Source: Rhizobium hidalgonense (lineage in GTDB: Bacteria; Pseudomonadota; Alphaproteobacteria; Rhizobiales; Rhizobiaceae). From it: a stretch of 64,000 bases of DNA. Made by a program: the position numbers and the translations under genes. The stretch covers positions 205,804 through 269,803 of the forward strand of contig NZ_LODW01000127.1 of NCBI RefSeq assembly GCF_002914525.1, in the 5' to 3' direction. Of the stretch, positions 7,843-15,703 are shown one piece after another. Every line of letters begins with the position of its first letter. Position 1 is the stretch's first letter. The notes under the pieces are model-generated. The model was not told where the DNA came from. It ran no database searches and worked only from the letters and a program-made list of their open reading frames with translations.

Positions 7843-9170
7843 GCTTCCGCCCCGTCCGCAGGGATGCGCGTCGCCAGCATCTTGTCAATGCGCATGCCGT
7901 CCATATCGAGCACTTCGAAGCGCCAGCTATCGAAGACGAAGGTTTCGCCGGCTTCGGGGATGTGCTGGAGCTGATGCAGCGCGAAGCCCGCAAGCGTATG
8001 AAAATCGGCATCCGGACGATCGCGCAGGCCCAGCCTTTCGAAGGCGTCGAAGGCCGGCATCATCGCATCGATCAAGAGCGATCCGTCTTCCCGCACGACG
8101 ATATCAGGCTCTTCGTTGGATCCCGGCAGGTCGCCGGCGATGGCTTCGAGCAGGTCGGTCTGGGTGACGATACCCTCAAGGCTGCCATATTCATCGATGA
8201 CGATGGCAAGCCGCACGGGCGAGGCCTTGAAACTGTCGAGCACGCGCACGACCGAGGTGCCCTCGTGCAGCACCAGCGGCTGCTTGATCACCTCCATCGG
8301 CCGGACCTTGCCGCCGTCGAGAACCTGGTCGAGAAGGTCCTTCTTCAATACCATGCCGATCGGTTCGTCGATCGAGCCGCGGGCAACCAGCAATTGTTCG
8401 TGGCTGCATTCACGGATGGTCTTCAGGATCTCGGCCTCGCTGTCGTCGGCATCGAACCATTCGATATCGAGACGCGGGGTCATGATGTCGGAGATCGGCC
8501 TGTCGCCGATGTTGAAGACCCGCTCGACGAGCTGCTGCTGCACCTGGTTGAGAAGCCCGGCTTCCTGGCTTTCGGCAACCAGCAGCTTGAGCTCCTGCGG
8601 CGAATGGAAGGACGATTCCCCGGTTCCGGCGCGGAGACCGACGGCGCGCAGCACGAAATTGCCCATGCCGTTCAGGGTATAAATTGCCGGCTTGAACAGC
8701 ACCAGAAAGAGCCCCAGCGGACGTACCACGGCAAGCGAGGTGGCTTCGCTGCGCTGAAGCGCCAGGCTTTTCGGCGCCAGTTCGCCAAGCACGATGTGGA
8801 GAGCCGTGATGATGACGAAGGCAATGACGATGGCGACGGTATGCGCGCCTGTTGCCGCCCATTGCCCGGGCAGCCAGGACAGCAGAGGCTCGATCAGGTG
8901 GGCAAGCGCCGGCTCGCCGACCCAGCCGAGCGCCAGCGACGAGATGGTGATGCCAAGCTGGGTGGCGGCGAGGTTGGCGTCGAGATTGTCGACGGCGCGC
9001 TGGAGGGCGGAGGCATTCATGCGGCCTGCTGCGGCAAGTTCGGTGACACGGCTGCGCCTGACCGACACCAGCGCGAATTCCGCGGCGACGAAGAAGCCGT
9101 TGGCGGCGACAAGAAGAAGCACGGCGAGTATCCCGACATAGTCGAAGACCCCGCCCGCGGATTCGGACAT
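7839..9170 (-). CDS. CNNM/CorC-HlyC family protein with CBS pair
   Basis: 443 residues starting MSESAGGVFDYVGIL at 9170. Residues 10-200 are a DUF21/CNNM membrane domain (ANGFFVAAEFALVSVRRSR; GELAPKSLAL). Two CBS motifs follow at about 215-335 (DIMTPRLDIEWF; VIDEYGSLEGIVTQTDLLEA), then a C-terminal CorC_HlyC domain. The family is linked to Mg2+/Co2+ efflux or homeostasis and was formerly called haemolysin C-like. The longer frame to 9305 is not used because membrane-domain homology starts at this ATG. The gene is convergent with chrA. Substrate is not deducible. Confidence 0.9.
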   Translation of the reverse strand: MSESAGGVFDYVGILAVLLLVAANGFFVAAEFALVSVRRSRVTELAAAGRMNASALQRAVDNLDANLAATQLGITISSLALGWVGEPALAHLIEPLLSWLPGQWAATGAHTVAIVIAFVIITALHIVLGELAPKSLALQRSEATSLAVVRPLGLFLVLFKPAIYTLNGMGNFVLRAVGLRAGTGESSFHSPQELKLLVAESQEAGLLNQVQQQLVERVFNIGDRPISDIMTPRLDIEWFDADDSEAEILKTIRECSHEQLLVARGSIDEPIGMVLKKDLLDQVLDGGKVRPMEVIKQPLVLHEGTSVVRVLDSFKASPVRLAIVIDEYGSLEGIVTQTDLLEAIAGDLPGSNEEPDIVVREDGSLLIDAMMPAFDAFERLGLRDRPDADFHTLAGFALHQLQHIPEAGETFVFDSWRFEVLDMDGMRIDKMLATRIPADGAEA

Positions 9171-9305
9171 GTTTTCCCTACCTCTGAATTGATCCGAGTC
9201 CGAAACTACACGCTCGGGCAGAGGTAGCAAGGCGGGGCGGCCATTCTTCCCTTGGGATGCCGGGTGCCGGCCCGCCAGGTCAGGATCATGCGCGCGCCTC
9301 AGCAA

Positions 9306-9689
9306 TCATCTCTTCGGCGCTTCGAAGAGTTCGATCGGGTTTCCGGCCGGGTCTTCGAGCAGGATCTGCTTGCCGCCGATGCCCTGGACGATTTCATTGC
9401 GAAAACGCGCGCCGGCCTGACGCAGTTTTGCGACCTCCGCTTCCAGGTCCGCGACTTCGATCTGGATGCGATTCCATCCGCCGGGCTCCGGCGTTCGCCC
9501 GTCGGGCATTGCCTGGGACGCGCCGCCCGGCCCCACCATGCCGCTGACGAGCAGACGAAAACCGTCCCTGGTCAGGATGGCAAAGGTGGGGGCGGGGTGA
9601 AGCGCGACCGAGAAGCCGAGATGCCTCGTGTAAAATTCCAGCGCCGCGTCGACGTCGTCGACGATGTAGCGCATGCTGATGCCAGGCAT
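9306..9689 (-). CDS. VOC (glyoxalase/bleomycin resistance) family protein
   Basis: 127 residues. It starts MPGISMRYIVDDVDAALEFY, with GGAGGAAACC just upstream of ATG 9689. A beta-alpha-beta-beta-beta unit is followed by a second half ending in LEDPAGNPIELFEAPKR, the usual VOC signature with a metal-ligand Glu. One VOC domain of this size normally dimerises. It may be a glyoxalase-like isomerase, dioxygenase or binding protein; nothing in the neighbourhood decides which. Confidence 0.85.
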   Translation of the reverse strand: MPGISMRYIVDDVDAALEFYTRHLGFSVALHPAPTFAILTRDGFRLLVSGMVGPGGASQAMPDGRTPEPGGWNRIQIEVADLEAEVAKLRQAGARFRNEIVQGIGGKQILLEDPAGNPIELFEAPKR

Positions 9690-9784
9690 GGTTTCCTCCA
9701 TCATCTTTTGCTTTGTCTCGAACGGCCCTTCGCGACGTTCGAACGCGCTAAAGCCAGGATGGGATGCGGGCAAGACGCTTGATG

Positions 9785-9827
9785 ATTTTGAATCTGCGCT
9801 CATTCCTTCCGAAAATCGAATCCGATC
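9785..9827. repeat. Rhizobial GAATCTGCGC element, second copy
   Basis: TTTTGAATCTGCGCTCATTC then CTTCCGAAAATCGA closely parallels 3012-3060. It lies in a 319-base gap (9690-10008) otherwise without features beyond an AT-rich promoter-like stretch at 9920-9965. Confidence 0.5.
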
Positions 9828-10008
9828 TGCAGGACGACGCGCCGACTTGGCCAAAGCCGCCGTCGTCAAGATGCGTAAGCTGCATCTAAAATACGAGAGT
9901 CTGGCCTCAACGCCGCGGATTCCATTACGAAAGTTTAATTTAAGTTTCAGTTTCGGTTCATCTTTTCAGCCCTAGTTTGTTCCTGTGCCCAACACTGAGG
10001 AACCCCAA

Positions 10009-10335
10009 ATGAAAAAGATTTTTGCAGCTCTTCTTTCAGCCTCCTTCCTTCTCTCGCCGATGGTTGTCTCCCAGGCCAGCGCCGACGATTATCGCCGTCC
10101 GCCCGTCGTCGTGCACAAGAAGGTGGTCGTTCAGAAGACGGTCGTCCGGCCGCATTGGAAGAAGGGATACCGCGTCAACGCCAGCGAGCGCCGCCGGTTC
10201 CACGACGTCAACGACTACCGCCGCTACCGTCTGGCACCGCCGCCGCGCGGCTATCGCTGGGTTCGGGCAGACAACGACTACCTGCTGATCGGCGTCACCA
10301 GCGGTGTGATCTCCAGCATCAGTGCCGGGCGCTGA
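10009..10335 (+). CDS. RcnB-like small periplasmic protein
   Basis: 108 residues. A signal peptide (MKKIFAALLSASFLLSPMVV ... SQASA) precedes a basic, Tyr/Arg-rich mature part. It ends RYRLAPPPRGYRWVRADNDY followed by a hydrophobic LLIGVTSGVISSI. This PPPRGYRWVR-NDYLL pattern is the RcnB/DUF-type signature. E. coli RcnB is a periplasmic protein affecting Ni/Co efflux. Alphaproteobacterial members are numerous and mostly uncharacterised. ATG 10009 is favoured over the upstream GTG 9985 because the signal peptide begins there and GAGG lies 9 bases before. Confidence 0.8.
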   Translation: MKKIFAALLSASFLLSPMVVSQASADDYRRPPVVVHKKVVVQKTVVRPHWKKGYRVNASERRRFHDVNDYRRYRLAPPPRGYRWVRADNDYLLIGVTSGVISSISAGR

Positions 10336-10400
10336 TCGGTGCAAGGATGAGGGCGGCTGAGGCCGCCCTTTTCGGTTTTGAGACGAAGGGAGGAAAGGGC

Positions 10401-10600
10401 GTGCCGTGTGACACCCCCCTCTGCCCTGCCGGGCATCTCCCCCACAAGGGTGGAGATCGGCAGGAGGCTTGACCATCGCTCTTCTCTCTACTGGTATCGA
10501 CAATCGCCATGTTTTAGTTGTTTGGGGAAGCCCTCACGCCCAGCCGATCTCCACCCTTGTGGGGGAGATGGCCGGCAGGCCAGAGGGGGGTGCCATGCAC
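10401..10600. repeat. ~200-bp palindromic interspersed element, copy 1
   Basis: The ends are imperfect inverted repeats: a CCCCCCTCTGCCCTGCCGGG-type left end and a right end with GGGGGAGATGGCCGGCAGG and AGAGGGGGG. Inner arms ACAAGGGTGGAGAT/ATCTCCACCCTTGT are exact complements. The middle carries AGGCTTGACCATCGCT and GGGAAGCC-TCACGCCCAGC. Copies 2 (35691-35890) and 3 (63778-63962) share arms and core. Non-coding, MITE-like. Confidence 0.8.
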
Positions 10601-10720
10601 GCCGACGCCGAAGGAAGGAGAGGCCGGTGACTTGCCCAAAACCAGGCGTGCTCGCTGATGAGACGTCTCTCGTCTGCGCCAGTTCGTTCATGCCTTTCGC
10701 TCATCCTCCAGCCGTTCCCG

Positions 10721-10894
10721 TCACCCCTGCCTGCCTGGCATCACCCGTTCGGCGATGATGCCGAGCAATCCCCTTATCTTCCGCGCCGTCTCATCCGCAG
10801 TCTCATGCGTCGACGGATGAAGCCCCTCGATCGGCGGCAACGGGTCACACTCCGTGCAGACGCAGCGGTAGGGTTTGATTGCCGTCGCCTTCAT
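10721..10894 (-). CDS. 57-residue CxCxxC microprotein coupled to COG0523 GTPase
   Basis: The ATG at 10894-10892 overlaps the TGA of the upstream GTPase gene as ATGA, so translation is probably coupled. The protein begins MKATAIKPYRCVCTECDPLP. Its CVCTEC gives three closely spaced cysteines able to bind a metal, followed by two histidines in GLHPSTHETADET and a helical tail. The stop is at 10721. It is shorter than genes usually kept by automatic callers. The coupling and Zur-like operator upstream of the GTPase suggest a zinc-related role, perhaps as a partner or client of the metallochaperone GTPase. That role is inference. Confidence 0.6.
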   Translation of the reverse strand: MKATAIKPYRCVCTECDPLPPIEGLHPSTHETADETARKIRGLLGIIAERVMPGRQG

Positions 10895-12096
10895 GCCGCC
10901 TGGCGGCTCCAGCTGGCGAAGGGGTCGGGCAGGTTGCGCCAGCGCTCGGGCGCGAAGACCTCGGTCTCGATGAGGCAGGCGTCGAGTTCTCTCCTGATCC
11001 AGGCCTCGTCCATCGGGTCGGCGCCGATGAAGACGATTTCCTGGCGGCGGTCGCCCCAGATGGGGTCGAGATAAGGGCCGATGGCGCGCATGAAGCCCGG
11101 TTCGTCGGGCCATTGTTCACGGGGTACGGCCGCCCACCAGAGACCCATCGTGCCGGTGCGCACGATCGCGCCGGCCTGGCTGACTTCGCCGACATGGTGC
11201 GGGCGCGTTGCCAGCCAGAAGAAGCCTTTGGCGCGCACCACGCCCGGCCAAGTCCTATCGAGGAAAGCCTGCAGCTTCGCCGGATGGAAGGGCCGTTTCT
11301 CGCGATAGACGAAGGAGCGGATGCCGTATTCCTCGGTTTCCGGCACATGGTCGCGGAAGCCGTGCAATTCCTTGTACCAGAGCGGATGTGTCTCGGCCCT
11401 GTCGATATCGAAGCGGCCGGTGCCGAGCACCTCTTTGAGCGCCACCTTGCCGAAATCCGCCTCGATCAGCCTCGCACCCGGGTTGAGGCCGGTGATGATT
11501 TTCCGCGCTGCGTCGCGTTCCGTCTTGCTTGCCGTGCCGATCTTGTTCAGCACCACGACATCGGCGAATTCGATCTGCTCGACCAGCAGGTCGACGATGG
11601 TTCTGGTATCGCCTTCGCCTGCCGTTTCGCCGCGGTCGGCGAGGAAATCGGCCGAGGCGTAGTCGGCGAGCAGATTGGCGGCGTCGACGACGGTCACCAT
11701 CGTATCGAGCCTTGCAACGTCGGAAAGGCTCTGTCCGTTCTCGTCGCGGAATTCGAAGGTGGTGGCGACCGGCAGCGGCTCGGCGATGCCGGTGGATTCG
11801 ATCAGCAGATAGTCGAACCTGCCCTGGGTGGCGAGATCGCGCACCTCCTTCAAGAGGTCGTCGCGCAGCGTGCAGCAGATGCAGCCATTGGTCATCTCGA
11901 CCAGTTGCTCCTCGGTGCGAGAGAGATTGGCGCCGCCATCGCGCACGAGGGCGGCATCGATATTCACCTCGCTCATATCGTTGACGATGACGGCGACGCG
12001 CATGCCTTCGCGGTTGCCGAGCACATGATTGAGCAGCGTCGTCTTGCCGGCACCGAGAAAGCCGGAGAGCACCGTGACCGGAAGTCTGTTGTCCAT
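10891..12096 (-). CDS. COG0523 (CobW/ZigA-like) GTP-binding metallochaperone
   Basis: 401 residues. Starting at ATG 12096 (MDNRLPVTVL), the P-loop GFLGAGKTTLL is near residue 11. The switch and Walker B region is LLIESTGIAEP, and the family CxCC metal motif is NGCICCTLRDDL. A CobW C-terminal domain ends in W-rich sequence (GLWWAAVPREQWP). COG0523 GTPases hand Zn, Co or other metals to client proteins; Zur-controlled members such as ZigA work in zinc starvation. GAGG sits 6 bases before ATG 12096, so GTG 12108 is rejected. A 15-bp site at 12115-12129 nearly matches one in the znu promoter. The position next to znuA supports a zinc role. Confidence 0.9.
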   Translation of the reverse strand: MDNRLPVTVLSGFLGAGKTTLLNHVLGNREGMRVAVIVNDMSEVNIDAALVRDGGANLSRTEEQLVEMTNGCICCTLRDDLLKEVRDLATQGRFDYLLIESTGIAEPLPVATTFEFRDENGQSLSDVARLDTMVTVVDAANLLADYASADFLADRGETAGEGDTRTIVDLLVEQIEFADVVVLNKIGTASKTERDAARKIITGLNPGARLIEADFGKVALKEVLGTGRFDIDRAETHPLWYKELHGFRDHVPETEEYGIRSFVYREKRPFHPAKLQAFLDRTWPGVVRAKGFFWLATRPHHVGEVSQAGAIVRTGTMGLWWAAVPREQWPDEPGFMRAIGPYLDPIWGDRRQEIVFIGADPMDEAWIRRELDACLIETEVFAPERWRNLPDPFASWSRQAA

Positions 12097-12114
12097 GAAA
12101 CCTCGCACATTTAA

Positions 12115-12129
12115 TGTTATATCATTACA
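12115..12129. promoter_or_regulatory. Predicted Zur operator upstream of COG0523 GTPase
   Basis: TGTTATATCATTACA differs at only two of 15 positions from the site at 13286-13300 in the znuA-znuC promoter. It lies 19 bases before the GTPase start codon. Assignment to Zur is inferred from this sharing and from zur being in the cluster. Confidence 0.65.
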
Positions 12130-12208
12130 ATGTTGTGGCCGAAAAAAAGGCGGAACGGGGTCATCCGCCTCTTTCCGCCTCAGCTCTCCCCGAAGCGCCG
12201 CATGACAA

Positions 12209-13261
12209 TCATGCGTTGGAGAGGCAATCCTTCATGCTCTCGGCGATGCCGCGCATGAGGGTGAAATAGAGATCGGGACCGGCCTTCAGCGTTGCCGCTT
12301 CGGGGTCGAGCACGCCGGATCTGGCGTTCGTGCCCTCGATAACGACATTGACGAGGCGCGGCTCGAATTGCGGTTCGGCAAAGACGCAGGTGGCGCCGAG
12401 TTCGCCGACCTTGCGGTGGATTTCCGAAACGCGCTCGGCACCGGGAATGGTTTCCGGGCTGACGGTGATCGAACCGGCGACGCGGATGCCGTAGCGGTGC
12501 TCGAAATACTGGTAGGCGTCGTGGAAGACGATGAAGGGCTTGTCCTTGACGGGAGCGACGGTGGCGGCAATTTCCTTGTCCAGCGCCGTCAGCTTATCAT
12601 CAAGCGCCTTGGCATTCGCCTGGTAGGTCAGCGCATTGGCGGGATCGGCGGCGACCAGCGTTGTGGTGATCACGGCAGCCATGGCCTTGGCATTCATCGG
12701 GTCGAGCCAGAGATGCGTGTCGAAGGCGCCATGGCCATGGTCACCGTCCTGTCCGTGGTCATCATCATGCCCGGTGTCGGCGGCATGGTCGTGATCCGCA
12801 CCTTCGGCGGAAGCGCCATGGTGCTCATCACCATCCTCATGCGGCTCGAAGGCGCCGCCTTCGCGGAAGGGCAGTTTGACGAGGCCGGGGGCATTGTCGA
12901 GTTCGGCGATGCTGGCGTTCGAGCCCAGCGCTTGCAGCGGCTTTTGCAGGAAAGCCTCGAGACCGGGCCCGGTCCAGAAGATCACCTTGGCTTCCTGCAG
13001 CGCGCGCGCATTCGACGGCTTGAGGCTGTAGGTATGCGGGGAGGCGGCGCCGTCGACGATCAGTTCGGGTTCACCCACACCCTGCATGATCGCCGCAACC
13101 AGCGAATGGATCGGCTTGATCGAGGTGACGACGACCGGCGTGTCGGCCGCCCGCATGGTGCCGGCAAAGAGCAAGGCGGGGACCGCCAGCGCCGGGAGAG
13201 TGAGGGCGACCGGAATTCTAAAGGCCAGGATCTTCAGGGCTGGGCCCAGGGTGCGTTTCAT
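12209..13261 (-). CDS. znuA: Zinc ABC transporter substrate-binding protein ZnuA
   Basis: 350 residues. The signal segment at residues 12-38 (LTLPALAVPALLFAG ... ADTPVVV) directs the protein to the periplasm. Cluster A-I marks follow: TSIKPIHSLVAAIMQGVGEP, SPHTYSLKPSNA (zinc His), a His/Asp-rich mobile loop (near 145-180, many HD and DH pairs), DTHLWLDP (zinc His) and FHDAYQYFEHRYG (zinc His). It captures Zn2+ and delivers it to ZnuB. The gene is divergent from znuC across a ~100-base promoter with two palindromic operators. The start at 13261 has GGAG upstream. Confidence 0.95.
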   Translation of the reverse strand: MKRTLGPALKILAFRIPVALTLPALAVPALLFAGTMRAADTPVVVTSIKPIHSLVAAIMQGVGEPELIVDGAASPHTYSLKPSNARALQEAKVIFWTGPGLEAFLQKPLQALGSNASIAELDNAPGLVKLPFREGGAFEPHEDGDEHHGASAEGADHDHAADTGHDDDHGQDGDHGHGAFDTHLWLDPMNAKAMAAVITTTLVAADPANALTYQANAKALDDKLTALDKEIAATVAPVKDKPFIVFHDAYQYFEHRYGIRVAGSITVSPETIPGAERVSEIHRKVGELGATCVFAEPQFEPRLVNVVIEGTNARSGVLDPEAATLKAGPDLYFTLMRGIAESMKDCLSNA

Positions 13262-13285
13262 CGAATGCTCCGCTTGAATTGCAGA

Positions 13286-13300
13286 TGTTATGTTATTACA
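13286..13300. promoter_or_regulatory. Predicted Zur operator 1, znuA-znuC promoter
   Basis: TGTTATGTTATTACA, 25 bases before the znuA start. It matches the GTPase operator at 13 of 15 positions. Confidence 0.65.
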
Positions 13301-13307
13301 TCAATTG

Positions 13308-13322
13308 CGTTATGCTATAACG
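13308..13322. promoter_or_regulatory. Predicted Zur operator 2, znuA-znuC promoter
   Basis: CGTTATGCTATAACG has perfect 6-bp arms (CGTTAT/ATAACG). Its centre is 22 bases from that of operator 1, about two helical turns, which would suit adjacent dimers repressing both divergent promoters. Confidence 0.65.
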
Positions 13323-13362
13323 TGTGCAATAGCAGGATGCAACAGCGCTGTCGGAAAATTTG

Positions 13363-14304
13363 ATGTTCTCTCCCGCAAATACGAAGGGCGAACCGCTGGT
13401 TTCGCTCGAAAATGTCGGCGTTCTCAGAAGCGGCCGCTGGCTTGTGCGCGGCGTGGAATTTTCCGTCTCGCGCGGCGAGATCGTCACGCTGATCGGGCCG
13501 AACGGCTCCGGCAAGTCGACCAGCGCCAAGGCGGCGATCGGTGTACTGAAGCCGAATGAGGGCAGGGTGGAGCGTCTCGCCGGCCTGAAGGTCGGCTATG
13601 TCCCGCAGAAGCTTGCGATCGACTGGACGCTGCCGCTTTCAGTGCGGCGGCTGATGACGCTGACCGGCCCCCTGCCGGAACGTGACATGCGTGCGGCACT
13701 CGAAGCCGCCGGTATCGACCATATGCTTGACGCCGAGGTGCAGCATCTCTCCGGCGGCGAATTCCAGCGGGCCCTGATGGCGCGCGCCATTGCCCGCAAA
13801 CCTGATCTGCTCGTGCTCGACGAGCCGGTACAGGGTGTCGATTTCTCCGGCGAGATCGCGCTCTATGATCTGATCAAGTCGATCCGCAACGCCAGCGGCT
13901 GCGGCATCCTGCTGATCTCGCACGATCTCCACGTCGTCATGGCCGAGACCGACACGGTCATCTGCCTCAACGGCCATGTCTGCTGCCGCGGCACGCCGGA
14001 AGCCGTCAGCCGCAGCCCGGAATATGTGCGCCTGTTCGGCAGCCGGGCGGCGCAGACGCTCGCCGTCTACAGCCATCACCATGACCATACACACCTGCCG
14101 GATGGGCGCGTGCAGCATGCCGACGGCACCGTGACCGATCATTGCCATCCCGACGACGGGCATCACGCTCATGGTCATGAGCACGCTCATGCTGGTCATG
14201 AGCACGCGCATGAAGGTCATACGCACGCTCATGATCATGACGATCACCATGGCCATGAGCACTCGCATGCTCATTCCCACAGTGGGGAGGGCCGTCATGC
14301 TTGA
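13363..14304 (+). CDS. znuC: Zinc ABC transporter ATP-binding protein ZnuC with His-rich tail
   Basis: 313 residues. ABC motifs in order are Walker A GPNGSGKST, Q-loop VPQKLA, signature LSGGEFQ, Walker B LLVLDEPVQGVD and H-loop ISHDLHVV. After the ATPase domain (about 235 residues) comes a ~75-residue tail packed with histidines (HAHGHEHAHAGHEHAHEGH and similar). This is absent from short ZnuC proteins and probably buffers zinc. ATG 13363 is used rather than the adjoining TTG 13360. The gene overlaps znuB by 8 bases. It powers zinc import with ZnuB and ZnuA. Confidence 0.95.
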   Translation: MFSPANTKGEPLVSLENVGVLRSGRWLVRGVEFSVSRGEIVTLIGPNGSGKSTSAKAAIGVLKPNEGRVERLAGLKVGYVPQKLAIDWTLPLSVRRLMTLTGPLPERDMRAALEAAGIDHMLDAEVQHLSGGEFQRALMARAIARKPDLLVLDEPVQGVDFSGEIALYDLIKSIRNASGCGILLISHDLHVVMAETDTVICLNGHVCCRGTPEAVSRSPEYVRLFGSRAAQTLAVYSHHHDHTHLPDGRVQHADGTVTDHCHPDDGHHAHGHEHAHAGHEHAHEGHTHAHDHDDHHGHEHSHAHSHSGEGRHA

Positions 14305-15112
14305 CGATTTCTTCGTGCGCGCCATCCTCGCCGGCGTCGGGCTGGCGCTGACGACGGGGCCGCTCGGCTGCTTCATCATCTGGCGGCGCATGGCCTATTT
14401 CGGCGATACGATTGCCCATTCGGCGCTGCTCGGCGTCGCGCTTTCGCTGCTCTTCGAACTCAATCTGACGATTGCCGTCTTTGCCGTCGCAGCCCTCGTA
14501 TCGGTGCTGCTGCTCTTCCTGCAGAAACGTCAGGCGCTGTCGGCCGATGCGCTGCTCGGCATCCTTTCGCATGCCACGCTGGCGATCGGCCTCGTCATGG
14601 TCGCCTTCATGAGTTGGGTGCGGATCGATCTCATCGCCTTCCTGTTCGGCGACATCCTAGCGGTTTCCTCGACCGACATCGCGCTGATCTGGGGTGGTGG
14701 GCTGTTCGTGCTCGCGGCAATGGCCTGGCTCTGGCGGCCGCTGCTGGCTTCCACCGTCAATGCCGAGCTTGCCGAGGCCGAGGGTCTGAGGCCGGAGCGG
14801 GCGCGACTGTTCTTCATGCTTTTGATGGCCGTCGTCATTGCCATTGCCATGAAGATCGTCGGCATCATGCTGATCACCTCGCTGCTGATCATTCCGGCGG
14901 CTGCGGCCAGGCGCTTTTCGGCGACGCCGGAGATCATGGCGGTCCTCGCCTCGGTCATCGGCGCAGCCGCCGTCGTCGGCGGGCTGTTCGGCTCGCTCAC
15001 CTACGACACTCCCTCCGGTCCCTCGATCGTGGTCGCGGCGCTGATCCTCTTCATTCTCAGCCTGCTTCCCCTCAGGCGGCACCGCGCAGTCATGCAAGGA
15101 CAAGGCTCATGA
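14297..15112 (+). CDS. znuB: Zinc ABC transporter permease ZnuB
   Basis: 271 residues starting MLDDFFVRAILAGVGLALTT. Seven to eight hydrophobic helices and the ABC-3 family motif region (WRRMAYFGDTIAHSALLGVA; SLLIIPAAAARRFS) identify the zinc/manganese-type permease. ATG 14297 lies inside the end of znuC. The zur start overlaps the znuB stop as ATGA, so znuC-znuB-zur is one translationally linked operon. Confidence 0.95.
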   Translation: MLDDFFVRAILAGVGLALTTGPLGCFIIWRRMAYFGDTIAHSALLGVALSLLFELNLTIAVFAVAALVSVLLLFLQKRQALSADALLGILSHATLAIGLVMVAFMSWVRIDLIAFLFGDILAVSSTDIALIWGGGLFVLAAMAWLWRPLLASTVNAELAEAEGLRPERARLFFMLLMAVVIAIAMKIVGIMLITSLLIIPAAAARRFSATPEIMAVLASVIGAAAVVGGLFGSLTYDTPSGPSIVVAALILFILSLLPLRRHRAVMQGQGS

Positions 15113-15507
15113 CGACACCGCAACTTACCAAGAACCAGTCGCTGGTCTTCGACGTGCTCGAAAAGGCCGAAGGGCCGCTTAGCGCCTATACCATTCTCGA
15201 CAAGCTGCGCGACCACGGTTTTCGCGCCCCGCTGCAGGTCTACCGGGCGCTGGAAAAGCTGCTCGAATATGGCGTCGTCCACCGGCTCGAAAGTATCAAT
15301 TCCTTCGTCGCCTGCGCCCATCCGGGCGATGACTGCCACAGCCACGGCATCGTCGCCTTCGCCATCTGCGAAAGCTGCGGCCAGGTGATGGAATTCCACG
15401 ACCACGAGGTCGATCACCGGTTGATGGGCTGGGTGCGCGGGCAGAAGTTCAAGCCGGAGAAGACGACGATCGAGATCCGCGGATTGTGCGAGGCTTGTGC
15501 GGCGTAA
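15109..15507 (+). CDS. zur: Zinc uptake regulator Zur (Fur family)
   Basis: 132 residues. A winged helix is formed by residues ~5-80 (LTKNQSLVFDVLEKAEGPLS; LQVYRALEKLLEYGVVHRLE). It is followed by the zinc-sensing dimerisation domain with HPGDDCHSHG, a CESCGQ pair, HDHEVDH and a terminal CEAC. The two CxxC pairs form the structural zinc site of Fur-family proteins. Placement at the end of znuCB and zinc-type operators nearby favour Zur over Fur or PerR. It presumably represses znuA, znuCB-zur and the COG0523 gene when zinc is sufficient, which makes the operon self-regulating. Confidence 0.93.
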   Translation: MTTPQLTKNQSLVFDVLEKAEGPLSAYTILDKLRDHGFRAPLQVYRALEKLLEYGVVHRLESINSFVACAHPGDDCHSHGIVAFAICESCGQVMEFHDHEVDHRLMGWVRGQKFKPEKTTIEIRGLCEACAA

Positions 15508-15625
15508 AGCCCGCGGGCCGGAATCCAACCAGCGCGCGTCCGAGCGGGTGAATGGCTCCCATGAAAGCGAGAATCTTTCGCTTATCTTCCTGAAAGTGGT
15601 GGAGCCGACGGAAACTCAAACGTGA

Positions 15626-15662
15626 CAAAAGATGAGGCCGGGAAGACCGGCCTCATCTTTTG
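15626..15662. terminator. Bidirectional terminator between zur and repeat-protein gene
   Basis: A perfect 16-bp stem, CAAAAGATGAGGCCGG with its complement, has a 5-base GAAGA loop. The arms end in AAAA and TTTT, giving T-runs on both strands between two convergent genes. Confidence 0.9.
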
Positions 15663-15703
15663 CATTCTTTCGCCGGTTGAGTTTAGTCCGGGCCGGCGTT
15701 AGG

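Noticed and set aside
7962..9227. 421-codon plus-strand open frame
   Set aside because: Antisense to the CNNM/CBS gene, no recognisable protein features; long open frames on the opposite strand are expected at this GC content.
10721..11113. 130-codon reading of the microprotein frame starting inside the GTPase
   Set aside because: The N-terminal 73 codons are an Arg-rich shadow of the GTPase; the ATGA-coupled start at 10894 gives a plausible small protein.
10879..12114. 411-codon plus-strand open frame
   Set aside because: Antisense to the COG0523 GTPase, whose motifs are unambiguous.
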